Assembly (NCBI GenBank): GCA_002254405.1
Contig: NJDH01000011.1
Location: 1 to 21,325 of the forward strand
Length of the DNA stretch: 21,325 nt
DNA from: Candidatus Altarchaeales archaeon ex4484_96
GTDB lineage: Archaea > Altiarchaeota > Altiarchaeia > IMC4 > QMZM01
Direction: 5' to 3'
The position numbers were made by a program, and so were the translations under genes. Below are positions 7,246 to 15,282 of this stretch, piece after piece; within the stretch, counting starts at the first letter, position 1, and each line of letters starts with the position of its first letter. The notes under the pieces were generated by a model. It had not been told where the DNA came from, searched no databases, and worked only from the letters and a program-made list of their open reading frames with translations.

Positions 7246-7493
7246 AAATGGATGAGAGACTTTATACTATACCGCTTCGGGATGCCTTCAATGCTCCGAA
7301 AACGAAAAGAACGAAGAAGGCGGTCAAGGTTGTAAAAGACTATTTGAAAAAACACACCAAGGTTGATGATGTTAAACTAGACACTAAGCTTAATGAACTC
7401 CTGTGGGAGAAGGGAATTAGAAAGCCCCCCAGGAGGGTGAAGGTGAAGGTGGTTGAAGAGGATGGAGGGGTTTTCGCGTATCTGGTGGATTAG
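7242..7493 (+). CDS. rpl31e: Ribosomal protein L31e
   Basis: The 83-residue basic protein of the large ribosomal subunit has the L31e pattern: YTIPLRDAFNAPKTKRTKKAVKVVKDYLKKH, then VKLDTKLNELLWEKGIRKPPRRVKVKV. Length is normal. The ATG at 7242 overlaps the previous gene's stop (ATGA). A second ATG at 7248 (MDERLYTI) is closer to the usual family start, so the first two codons may be untranslated. The gene is followed by aIF6, as in many archaea. The L39e gene often found just upstream is absent. Confidence 0.93.
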   Translation: MKMDERLYTIPLRDAFNAPKTKRTKKAVKVVKDYLKKHTKVDDVKLDTKLNELLWEKGIRKPPRRVKVKVVEEDGGVFAYLVD

Positions 7494-7507
7494 CTTTTTC
7501 TGGTAAA

Positions 7508-8173
7508 ATGCATTTAGGGCAGATTTCGGTTGACGGCGAGGATTTTATCGGCTTGATGGGTTTCTCAACAGACGGTTATGCTATTACCTCGCCCAAGCTT
7601 GATGATGTGGATGTCTTGGGTGTGCCATCAGTTAGCTCAAAGCTTTATGGCACTAATTTTGTTGGATTGTTTTGTGCGGGCAACAGCAGGGGTTTACTGT
7701 TGCCTCATTTCGTTTGTGATGCGACTATTTCGTTGCTGAAGGATTTTTTTTCTGAGAAAAACCTTGATGTTGAGGTTGGTGTTTTATCGGATAAATACAC
7801 TGCTGTTGGGAACCTGATAGCATGCAATGATAATGCGGCGCTGATAAGTCCCTTGATTGATTCGGTCAAGAGGATAGAGGATGTTTTAGGGGTTGAGGTT
7901 CACAGTTTTAAGGTGGGGGATCATCTGGAGGTTGGCTCATGTTGTGTTGTGACGAACAGGGGTTTTCTGGCTCACCCTGATGCAGCAGATGAATTGCATG
8001 AATTATCTGATTTGTTTAAGGTATCAGGTAATGTGGGCAGCGTAAACTTTGGGATACCTTATATAAAATCCGGCATCATAGCCAACAGCCGCGGTTATCT
8101 GGTGGGCTCTAAGACAACCGGCATAGAAATCGGGCGTATTGATGAGGCGCTGGGTTTCCTAGACGAGGATTAG
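7508..8173 (+). CDS. eif6: Translation initiation factor aIF6
   Basis: The 221-residue anti-association factor binds the large ribosomal subunit. It has the five-fold pseudosymmetric repeats of the family, visible as recurrent blocks: NFVGLFCAGNSRGLLLP, then YTAVGNLIACNDNAALISP, then CVVTNRGFLAHPDAADEL, then SGIIANSRGYLVGSKTTGIE. Length is typical. It lies 14 nt downstream of L31e, in the usual archaeal pairing. Genes that often follow in euryarchaea (L18a/LX, prefoldin alpha) are not next here; DUF763 follows instead. Confidence 0.93.
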   Translation: MHLGQISVDGEDFIGLMGFSTDGYAITSPKLDDVDVLGVPSVSSKLYGTNFVGLFCAGNSRGLLLPHFVCDATISLLKDFFSEKNLDVEVGVLSDKYTAVGNLIACNDNAALISPLIDSVKRIEDVLGVEVHSFKVGDHLEVGSCCVVTNRGFLAHPDAADELHELSDLFKVSGNVGSVNFGIPYIKSGIIANSRGYLVGSKTTGIEIGRIDEALGFLDED

Positions 8174-8175
8174 GG

Positions 8176-8189
8176 TTATTTTTCTTTTG
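8176..8189 (+). terminator. T-rich terminator after aIF6
   Basis: TTATTTTTCTTTTG follows the aIF6 stop directly. Archaeal RNA polymerase terminates at T-rich stretches in the non-template strand, so this is a plausible end for the SecB-like/L31e/aIF6 transcript. No hairpin precedes it. Confidence 0.4.
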
Positions 8190-8231
8190 CACTCATTAGG
8201 TTCTTATTTCTGAGTACCTCAAAATTATTTG

Positions 8232-9323
8232 ATGGAAAAAACCGGTTTGGTTAATTTACCTCTCCATGGAGGCCGTGCTCCCAGGTGGCTTTTTAACAGG
8301 ATGGTAAGGCTTGCTGGGGCCTTAACCGCGGCTGTTGTGGCAGAATACGGTGTGGGGGAGTATATGAAACGAATCAGCAACCCATACTGGTTTCAGGCTT
8401 TCTCATGTGTTTTAGGCTTTGACTGGCATTCAAGCGGGACCACCACAACCACCTGCGGCGCCCTCAAGGTTGCTTTAAGCTCGCAGGAGCATGGTATTTG
8501 TGTTTGCGGCGGGAAGGGTGCATCCAGCCGAAAAACCCCACGGCAGATACTTGAAGGGGGTGAGCGGTTTAACCTGAAAACCAATAAGGTTGAGGAGATG
8601 ATATACTGCAGCAAAATGGCGGCGAAGGTGGATAACTCATGCATACAGGACGGCTTTCAGTTGTATCATCATACCTTCTTTTTTACCGAGAGAGGTGAAT
8701 GGGCTATAGTGCAGCAGGGTATGGGTGGTAAGTATGCGAGAAGATATCATTGGCTTTCCGGTGTAACCCGGGATTTTTTTATGGAACCTCATAGCGGAAT
8801 CTGCTGTGATAATGTTGTTAAGCAAGCACTGGATATGTCTTCTGAGGCCAGCCGGGAGGCGAGAGAGATATCCGTTGATTTGGTAAACGATGGCCCCCAG
8901 CATATCAATAAATATTTTTCCTGTAGGGGGGGGCAGAAAAGGATTACCCAGTATACGATGCCGTCTCATCATCCTGTGCTGGATATGGACCTTGGCCCGG
9001 GCGGTTTTAATGTTTTGCAGAAGGCGTATGAGCTTCAGCCTGATAATTATGAGGAGCTGGTTTCGCTTGCTGGTATGGGGCCAAAGAAAATCAGGGCTCT
9101 TGCCTTGATTTCTGATTTAGTTTATGGTGCTGAGCCCTCATGGAAAGACCCGGTTAAGTATTCCTTCACCCACGGGGGCAAGGACGGGTTTCCATATCCC
9201 GTTAACCGACGGGTCTATGATAATTCAATCCAAACCCTAAGGGATGCTCTTGACCAGGCTAGGGTTGATGAAAAAGATAGGCTTTACGCCGTCAAGAGAC
9301 TGCATGAGTTTATCCAGAATTAA
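8232..9323 (+). CDS. DUF763 family protein
   Basis: The 363-residue protein is of the DUF763 family, found in archaea and some thermophilic bacteria. The start TGLVNLPLHGGRAPRWLFNRM is the family hallmark. It is followed by FDWHSSGTTTTTCGALK, ICVCGGKGASSRKTP and the QDGFQLYHHTFFF segment, which carry conserved Cys and His that may bind metal. Near residues 270-300 there is a helix-hairpin-helix-like LVSLAGMGPKKIRALALISDLVYG, suggesting DNA binding. The family is of unknown function; a nuclease or repair role is only suspected. I chose the ATG at 8232 over the TTG one codon upstream. It converges on the PadR gene, with stops 5 nt apart. Confidence 0.88.
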   Translation: MEKTGLVNLPLHGGRAPRWLFNRMVRLAGALTAAVVAEYGVGEYMKRISNPYWFQAFSCVLGFDWHSSGTTTTTCGALKVALSSQEHGICVCGGKGASSRKTPRQILEGGERFNLKTNKVEEMIYCSKMAAKVDNSCIQDGFQLYHHTFFFTERGEWAIVQQGMGGKYARRYHWLSGVTRDFFMEPHSGICCDNVVKQALDMSSEASREAREISVDLVNDGPQHINKYFSCRGGQKRITQYTMPSHHPVLDMDLGPGGFNVLQKAYELQPDNYEELVSLAGMGPKKIRALALISDLVYGAEPSWKDPVKYSFTHGGKDGFPYPVNRRVYDNSIQTLRDALDQARVDEKDRLYAVKRLHEFIQN

Positions 9324-9328
9324 TGTTT

Positions 9329-9661
9329 TTACTCCATGAATTCATCCAGCATCATAAACAGGGAATCCCGAAACCGCTTAATCCTTTGATGCCCTTCCTC
9401 TGTTAGCTTATAGACCTTCTTCGGAGGGTAGCTGCTTTCCTCTTTTTTCATTGAAATAAACCCTTCGTTGTTTAAGGTGTTAAGCAGTGGATAAACCCTG
9501 CTGTATGATAGGTTACAGCCGTATTTTTCTTTCACGTGTTTGCATATGTCATATCCTGAGGAATCGGGGTTCGCCCTGATGTAAAGGAGGGCGTAAAAAC
9601 CCGCAAAACTCTTAACCCAACCCCCACCTATGCTTGTTCTTTTACATTCCTCATCATACAT
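9329..9661 (-). CDS. PadR-family transcriptional regulator
   Basis: The 110-residue protein has the PadR winged-helix pattern. GFYALLYIRANPDSSGYDICKHVKEKYG is followed by the recognition helix YSRVYPLLNTLNNEGFI, the wing YPPKKVYKLTEEGHQRIKRF and a short C-terminal helix. PadR repressors commonly control efflux or membrane-stress operons and often sit inside them. Here it is the last gene after two RND permeases and a CARDB protein, 23 nt behind the latter. GAGGG about 8 nt before the ATG is a likely Shine-Dalgarno site. It is probably an autoregulator of this export operon. Confidence 0.85.
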   Translation of the reverse strand: MYDEECKRTSIGGGWVKSFAGFYALLYIRANPDSSGYDICKHVKEKYGCNLSYSRVYPLLNTLNNEGFISMKKEESSYPPKKVYKLTEEGHQRIKRFRDSLFMMLDEFME

Positions 9662-9684
9662 TTCAGTGACCCTCTATTTTTTTT

Positions 9685-11304
9685 TTATTCCCCTCTGCCT
9701 TTAAATCTAGTAATATATATTATGGAGGAAACCAGAAATAAAATTATTACCCCTGCTATCATGCACAAATCCATGAAAGCCTGTTGGCCGTCTGCTACGT
9801 TTATTCGAACCGTGTCAGTGAAGGTCAAAACATCATCATCGCGGGTGCAGCGTATCTCTAGGGGCAGGATGTATTCGTTTATTTTAGCTCCTGCCTCAAC
9901 GCTATAACCTAAAACGGCTTTACCGCTTTCGCCTTCATCCAGGTCTCCGATAAACTGGCTCTTGTCCTCGAAATCAAACGGCTGCTCGCTTTTTTTCAAA
10001 GCCCACACTGTGACCGATTCGCATTTGCTTCCTGTGTTCACTACTACCAGCCTCATCTCGTTGAGCATGGATATTGTTGCATTAACCGTTGATGTTTCGA
10101 CCTCCAGGTGAGGGTACTCTAATACCTCTATCGGTATCCTAAAAGAATGGGATTGAATGGTGTTGTCGATTTCATATTCGACATTAAATACCTGCTCGCT
10201 TATTGTGGGTTTCGCATCCTCATCCACGTTGGCGTAGAAAGTCGTCTGGTCTTTGTTCGATGACTTAAGCGTCCCAAGGTCTTTGGTTTGCACATAGCTT
10301 TTGGAGTTTTTGAAGGGATAGCCGGGTTCAAAGGTTAATTTCACGTTTTTCAGGCTTTCCGTTCCTGTGTTATCCACCTCTAAAGTAATTTTCACATCCT
10401 TGTCTCCTGCATGTATCTCATCCGGGTCGGTTTCGCTTATTACGGCATTAATCCCGGTCTCCCCGCTTATAAGTATTCCAGCGAACAATACCTCCCCCAG
10501 GGTTTGTCTGCTGTTATCCTCATAACCCACGAGAAAGGGCACTGAATATGCCTTAGGCTTAAGGTCATCATCTAGGTGTATTATGAAATCCACCTGTTTT
10601 GTTTCACCCGGGCTTAAATCCCCGATAAACTGTTTTTCTCCTCCTAAAACATTAATGCCCTCTATGGGATTAATTGATGTTGAAGCCTGCTGCAATAACT
10701 CAGATGAAGCGAGAGCCATCGTACTTAAATCCATGCTTGGGGGGAAAAGCATTACCTCCGTGTTTTTTGCATTAGCTATGCCGTCGTTTCTTAAACCAAG
10801 GCTTACGGTTAACGTATCCCCTGGCTCGGGTTTAAGCTCGCTTGTTTGGATGGATTCAATGACAAATAAGGTGTTTCCCTCAACCTTAATATTATATTCA
10901 TAGTTTACTCTTTTGTTATTGTCTGGTCTGCCTTCTTTATCAAATCCGTCGTAGCTGATATATACCGGTATAGTATGGGTTCCAACCGAGGCGTTTATGC
11001 CGACAGTAAATGTAGTCGAGAAACCATAGCTATCCCCTGCGGCCAGGGTGCCTATATACCATTTTTTTGCGACGCGTATGGCTCCCGCACCCGGTATCTG
11101 TACCTCGACTCTTTCGGCGTTGAGTTCCCCGATGTTTTCTATGACGAGATTCATTATTCCCTTATCTCCAGGATAAACCCTCCCTTCTACTTCGCTTAGC
11201 TCGTAGTTTAAGACAACCTTTGTCGGTTCATAGTTTTCACTGTAAACCACGTTACATATCAGGCTCAAAAATACCATTCCCAATAACACTTTTTTTGTTT
11301 TCAT
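9685..11304 (-). CDS. COG1361/CARDB-type extracytoplasmic protein, exporter partner
   Basis: The 539-residue protein has a signal peptide (VLLGMVFLSLICNVVYS), several tandem immunoglobulin-like CARDB/NEW3-type domains and a C-terminal membrane anchor (about 513-531) followed by RFKGRGE. Recurring blocks such as PGDKGIMNLVIENIGELNAERVEV, PGDTLTVSLGLRNDGIANAKNTEV and AGDKDVKITLEVDNTGTESLKNVKL mark at least three repeats. Topology places the domains outside. Archaea commonly pair such proteins with HAE3-type RND permeases, where it may act as an accessory or stalk. A Shine-Dalgarno sequence AGGTGA lies 6 nt before the ATG. The first 53 nt overlap the 3' end of the upstream permease gene. Confidence 0.8.
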   Translation of the reverse strand: MKTKKVLLGMVFLSLICNVVYSENYEPTKVVLNYELSEVEGRVYPGDKGIMNLVIENIGELNAERVEVQIPGAGAIRVAKKWYIGTLAAGDSYGFSTTFTVGINASVGTHTIPVYISYDGFDKEGRPDNNKRVNYEYNIKVEGNTLFVIESIQTSELKPEPGDTLTVSLGLRNDGIANAKNTEVMLFPPSMDLSTMALASSELLQQASTSINPIEGINVLGGEKQFIGDLSPGETKQVDFIIHLDDDLKPKAYSVPFLVGYEDNSRQTLGEVLFAGILISGETGINAVISETDPDEIHAGDKDVKITLEVDNTGTESLKNVKLTFEPGYPFKNSKSYVQTKDLGTLKSSNKDQTTFYANVDEDAKPTISEQVFNVEYEIDNTIQSHSFRIPIEVLEYPHLEVETSTVNATISMLNEMRLVVVNTGSKCESVTVWALKKSEQPFDFEDKSQFIGDLDEGESGKAVLGYSVEAGAKINEYILPLEIRCTRDDDVLTFTDTVRINVADGQQAFMDLCMIAGVIILFLVSSIIYITRFKGRGE

Positions 11305-12439
11305 TTAATTCACCTTTTTTTTTTGTTGATTCTGCTAGATACTTTTCCCATATCACAAGATATGTGGGGGTTGCTGTTATTGCCGCTATCATGCAGGTTA
11401 AAACCCCAATGGACATCATGTTTCCCAGGTCAGCTAGAAATGTTAGTTTGCCTAGGGACATGGCCCTGAAGCCTATTAGGGCCGCCAGGGTGGTTGTGGA
11501 CATCGGGATGCTCACGCTTGCTATGGTGTTTACCATTGCCTCCTCGTAGTTTAAGCTGGTCATTTCCTGTTTGAATCTGGATACAAGCTGTATCCCAAAA
11601 TCTATTCCAATCCCCATAATCATCGAAACAGCCCCGGAGGTAACAGAGGACATGCTCCATCCCAGCCAGCCAATCAATCCAAAACCCCAGATTACTCCAA
11701 ATACTATGGCAAGAAGCGATGCTATCCCGTTTTTAACAGACCTGAAGACCACGAAAAACAATATGATAAGTATCCCGGCAAGCGAAATCATTGATGTTTT
11801 TTGCATATCCGGGGCAATAAGCTCATTTAGCTCATAGCTCTGGGCGAAATCCCCTGTAACACCGCTTTTTATCCCAGGGGGTGTTGGTGTATTGTCCATT
11901 ATCTTTTTCATCTGCTGATAGAAGTCGTTTTCTTCATAGTCGGGTATCAGCTCCAGCTTTAGCAGTGTCATGCAGTAGTCTTCACTGATATATTGTGTTT
12001 CCTGCCCGGAGTTAATTAATCTGTCTTTTATTGTGTTTTCGGAGGTGGGGATGTCACCGTTATCTGAAACCAGATTTGCTATGCTGTTTACTTCATTGAC
12101 TTCGTCGAGTTTCTCGATTTTCCCCCCCAGGATACTTAAATAGCGGATTACCCTGTAGTCTCGCACATCCCTTATTTCTTCGTTTCCGCTATGTTGGGGG
12201 TCTAACTCCACCACAATAGTGCCTGTGTTTATGCCCCCCCCAAACTCGTCGTTTACGTAATTGAATGCCTCAATCACCTTGATATCCTCGGGTAGTCTGC
12301 CTGCCATATCCTCTGTTTCCGTTTGAATCATTGAATTTCCTATAACCCCAAGTATCGTTAAAAACACCACCAAGGCTAATACCGTGAACGGATGTTTTGC
12401 TACGAGTCTCCCATAGCCGTGGAGTATTTTTTTTATCAT
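11252..12439 (-). CDS. Half-size RND (MMPL/HAE3-type) permease, second subunit
   Basis: The 395-residue protein has one N-terminal membrane helix (about 18-37), a roughly 180-residue outer loop, and a five-helix bundle containing the conserved GAVSMIMGIGIDFGIQLVSRF motif and SVSIPMSTTTLAALIGF. This is one half of a normal RND/MMPL exporter (usually 12 helices in one chain), with topology like SecD or SecF. Its ATG overlaps the stop of the preceding half-permease (ATGA), so both are translated together and probably assemble as a heteromer. Substrate is unknown; lipids, hopanoid-like molecules or drugs are usual for the family. The C-terminal tail overlaps the next gene by 53 nt. Confidence 0.85.
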   Translation of the reverse strand: MIKKILHGYGRLVAKHPFTVLALVVFLTILGVIGNSMIQTETEDMAGRLPEDIKVIEAFNYVNDEFGGGINTGTIVVELDPQHSGNEEIRDVRDYRVIRYLSILGGKIEKLDEVNEVNSIANLVSDNGDIPTSENTIKDRLINSGQETQYISEDYCMTLLKLELIPDYEENDFYQQMKKIMDNTPTPPGIKSGVTGDFAQSYELNELIAPDMQKTSMISLAGILIILFFVVFRSVKNGIASLLAIVFGVIWGFGLIGWLGWSMSSVTSGAVSMIMGIGIDFGIQLVSRFKQEMTSLNYEEAMVNTIASVSIPMSTTTLAALIGFRAMSLGKLTFLADLGNMMSIGVLTCMIAAITATPTYLVIWEKYLAESTKKKGELNENKKSVIGNGIFEPDM

Positions 12440-13620
12440 TTAAGCCCCCGCATCTCCATCTTTTTGATGGCTTTATCCAGATTGTCTCTGATTGTTATCC
12501 TACGCTGATGTATCCATATCTCTTCCAGCAGCACCACCGACGGCGTGAACAATATGGTTGCGCTGGCACAGCAGAATATGCCGAGGGCCAGCGCAAAACC
12601 GAGCTTTTGTATCATGGGCATGGAGGCAAGAGTTAACGCCAGAAAACCCACTATTGTTGTGATAGACGAACCGGCTATTGCGCTGCTAACGCTGTTTGCC
12701 ACCTTCTCAAGCGATTCTATCTGCGATACTTTTTCCACTCTCTCCTCCTTGTATCTGCTGACATAGAAGACACCGTATTCCACTCCTAAACCAAGTATCA
12801 TAGCTCCAAGACCTACTGTGGCTACATTCAGCGGCAGGTTAATCCATCCCATGAATCCAAGCGTCCAGATTACCCCCAATGTTAAGGGTATGAATATTAG
12901 GACGCCTCTCTTCCATGGCTTGTTTATGCTAATCAGTAAAACAAATATTATCAGTGCCGAGACGCTCATGGTAAAGGCTGAGTCGCTTCGAAGTAAGTCC
13001 ATTATCGTGGACCTTACCGGGGGCATACCGGTTATCTGCATCCTGACTCCTGGGGGTGCATTATTTTCATCCATATCCTGCTGTATCTTATCTGTCAGTT
13101 TTTTTACTTTATCCTCTGATGCCCCGATATTGGCGTAAGCAAAAAACAAAACCGATGAGTAATCCCGGTTGAATGCATCATCTGAGCCGGGTATTTTAGC
13201 TAAAAAATCCTTTGTTTCCTTGAGGCTGGCTGGCACACCTTTTTCCTTAAATATTGATCCAATAGACCATACGCGGTCTATCTCGGTTTCTTGATTTATG
13301 CTTTCCTCTAAATCCAAAAGCAGCTGCATAACCCTTGGTTCCCTTATGTCTGTGACCGCGTTTTTTTGGCTGGATTCGTAGTCTAATTGGACCACGATTA
13401 TTATAAGGTCTTGTGCCCCGAATGTGTCACTCACTTTGTTTTCCAGCACTATTACCGGCAGGTTCTGGGGTAATTCCTTGCTGAAGTCTGTTTCCATTCT
13501 GATGTTGGGGAGGCCTGCTGCTAGAAAAAGCGTTATCAGCACAGCGATTATGGCCAGAGATTTGTAGTGTTTATACTGGAATCTAGCCAGCTTAACCATC
13601 AGGGATTCGATTGATATCAT
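12436..13620 (-). CDS. Half-size RND (MMPL/HAE3-type) permease, first subunit
   Basis: From the ATG at 13620 (MISIESLMVKLARFQYK) the product is 394 residues, almost the same size as its partner. It has one N-terminal helix (AIIAVLITLFLAAGL), a large outer loop, then five helices with VGLGAMILGLGVEYGVFYVSRYKEE and SSAIAGSSITTIVGFLALTL, equivalent to motifs of the second subunit. The two are clearly paralogous halves. An open frame continues upstream to 13824, but it runs into guaA on the other strand and lacks family sequence, so I reject that start. A TATA-like box at 13646-13654 supports the ATG at 13620. This is the first gene of the exporter operon. Confidence 0.85.
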   Translation of the reverse strand: MISIESLMVKLARFQYKHYKSLAIIAVLITLFLAAGLPNIRMETDFSKELPQNLPVIVLENKVSDTFGAQDLIIIVVQLDYESSQKNAVTDIREPRVMQLLLDLEESINQETEIDRVWSIGSIFKEKGVPASLKETKDFLAKIPGSDDAFNRDYSSVLFFAYANIGASEDKVKKLTDKIQQDMDENNAPPGVRMQITGMPPVRSTIMDLLRSDSAFTMSVSALIIFVLLISINKPWKRGVLIFIPLTLGVIWTLGFMGWINLPLNVATVGLGAMILGLGVEYGVFYVSRYKEERVEKVSQIESLEKVANSVSSAIAGSSITTIVGFLALTLASMPMIQKLGFALALGIFCCASATILFTPSVVLLEEIWIHQRRITIRDNLDKAIKKMEMRGLK

Positions 13621-13645
13621 CGTGACAAAATAACATGGAATATAT

Positions 13646-13654
13646 CTATAAAAG
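13646..13654 (-). promoter_or_regulatory. TATA-like box of the RND exporter operon
   Basis: On the minus strand the sequence reads CTTTTATAG, centred 30 nt upstream of the ATG at 13620. This gives a leader of only a few nucleotides and no Shine-Dalgarno. It decides the start of the first permease. The PadR product of the operon's last gene could bind nearby; no obvious operator palindrome was identified. Confidence 0.5.
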
Positions 13655-13722
13655 CAATATATCGTTTTTTCATATATCAGGTTGAGAATTAAATACTCCC
13701 TCCAAGTATAATACAAGAGAAG

Positions 13723-15270
13723 ATGGAATGCATTCTTGTCATGGATTACGGCGGACAGTACTGTCATCTTATAGCCAGGAGAATAAGGGAGCTTGGGGTT
13801 TACACCGAGATTATATCCCCGCAAAGCATGGTAAAGGATTTAGAAGATTACGGACAGAGGTATAATCTGAAGGGTCTCATTTTGTCGGGGGCCCCTAAAA
13901 GCGTTCACGACGAGGGGGCTTTAAGGCTTTCCTCTGATTTGATGGATTATCTTAGCGTAAAGCAGATTCCTGTTTTGGGGATATGCTACGGCCACCAGCT
14001 GATAGCGGATTACGCGGGTGGTGTGGTTAAGCCCGGGGGCAAAAAGGAATACGGCATCACCGAGGTATCAATCGATGAGCCGGATTTGTTGCTTAGGGGA
14101 CTGAGTGACAGGGAGAGTGTATGGATGAGCCATTCCGATACGGTTGAGCAAATCCCCCCCGATTACGAGTTACTTGCACACACGGATAACACCCCTGTCG
14201 TCGCCTTTAAACACAAGCTAAGCCATATCTATGGGCTGCAGTTTCACCCAGAGGTGGTTCATACCCCCTGTGGGGGAAAGATTTTCAACAATTTTGTCCA
14301 CGTTATCTGCGGATGCACAGGCAACTGGCGGATTGCTGATTTCATGACAGAGTCTGTTAAAGAAATTAAAAATAAAATCGGTGACGGGAAGGCTGTTATC
14401 GCTTTAAGCGGGGGTGTAGACTCCAGCACAGCTGCTTTATTAACCCACCGGGCCATAGGCGAGCAGCTTGTTTCTGTTTTCATAGACACCGGCTTGATGA
14501 GGAAAAACGAACCCGAGGCGGTCAGGGAGACATTTGAGCAGCAGATGCATTTGAATTTCCGCTTCGTTGACGCCAGAGCGCGTTTTTTTAAGGCTCTTAG
14601 GGGTGTTGTGGACCCCGAGGAGAAGAGGAAAATAATCGGCAACCTGTTTATTCGGGTGTTTGAGGAGGTTGCGAATAATATAAACGCTTCTTATCTGGTT
14701 CAGGGAACCATCTACCCTGACAGAATAGAGAGTGGTTTGAAGGATGCGGCAACAATCAAAAGTCACCATAATGTTGGGGGGTTGCCTGATGTTTCAGGGT
14801 TAGAGATTATCGAGCCTCTTAGGAATCTATATAAAGATGAGGTTCGCGTTGTGGCCAGGGAACTTGGTTTACCCGTTGAGATATCCGAGAGACATCCCTT
14901 CCCGGGCCCGGGTTTGGCTATCAGGGTTGTCGGCAAGGTAACAGAGGAATCTGTTGCTGTTGTCAGGGAGGCTGACGCTATCGTTGAGGAAGAAATATTA
15001 CTTGCTGGTTTAGACAAGAGTCTATGGCAGTTTTTCGCTGTTTTGCTTCCTGTCAAGAGTGTTGGCGTGCAGGGCGATGAGAGGACCTACAGCTATACTA
15101 TCGCCTTGAGGATGGTAGAAAGCGTTGACGGGATGACAGCAAACTTCGCTGAGGTATCTTATGCTGTTTTGGGGGGGATAGCCACCCGAATAACGAATGA
15201 AATCCCTCAGGTTAACCGGGTTGTTTATGATTTAACCCATAAGCCTCCGGGGACTATAGAGTGGGAGTAG
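13723..15270 (+). CDS. guaA: GMP synthase (glutamine-hydrolysing), fused form
   Basis: The enzyme converts XMP, glutamine and ATP to GMP in purine synthesis. It has 515 residues. A class I amidotransferase domain (1-195) has catalytic Cys88 in GICYGHQ and His175/Glu177 in QFHPEVVH. An ATP-pyrophosphatase domain has SGGVDSS at 229-235. The C-terminal dimerisation domain carries GDERTYSYTIALRMVESVDGMTA and ends HKPPGTIEWE. All motifs are intact. Many archaea have the amidotransferase and synthetase as separate genes; this fused, bacterial-style arrangement is informative about lineage or transfer. It is divergent from the RND operon. TTAAATAC near 13689-13696 is a candidate TATA element about 27 nt upstream. 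Confidence 0.95.
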   Translation: MECILVMDYGGQYCHLIARRIRELGVYTEIISPQSMVKDLEDYGQRYNLKGLILSGAPKSVHDEGALRLSSDLMDYLSVKQIPVLGICYGHQLIADYAGGVVKPGGKKEYGITEVSIDEPDLLLRGLSDRESVWMSHSDTVEQIPPDYELLAHTDNTPVVAFKHKLSHIYGLQFHPEVVHTPCGGKIFNNFVHVICGCTGNWRIADFMTESVKEIKNKIGDGKAVIALSGGVDSSTAALLTHRAIGEQLVSVFIDTGLMRKNEPEAVRETFEQQMHLNFRFVDARARFFKALRGVVDPEEKRKIIGNLFIRVFEEVANNINASYLVQGTIYPDRIESGLKDAATIKSHHNVGGLPDVSGLEIIEPLRNLYKDEVRVVARELGLPVEISERHPFPGPGLAIRVVGKVTEESVAVVREADAIVEEEILLAGLDKSLWQFFAVLLPVKSVGVQGDERTYSYTIALRMVESVDGMTANFAEVSYAVLGGIATRITNEIPQVNRVVYDLTHKPPGTIEWE

Positions 15271-15272
15271 TA

Positions 15273-15282
15273 TTTTTTTTTT
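15273..15282 (+). terminator. T10 terminator after guaA
   Basis: A run of ten T follows the guaA stop by 2 nt and reaches the convergent stop of the Lrp gene. It fits an archaeal oligo-T terminator for guaA. On the opposite strand it is an A-run, so it would not terminate the Lrp transcript. Confidence 0.5.

Noticed and set aside
13621..13824. Upstream extension of the first RND permease frame on the minus strand (462-codon version)
   Set aside because: The added residues match no family sequence, overlap guaA on the other strand, and the TATA-like box at 13646-13654 would lie inside the gene. ATG 13620 gives a product equal in size to its partner.
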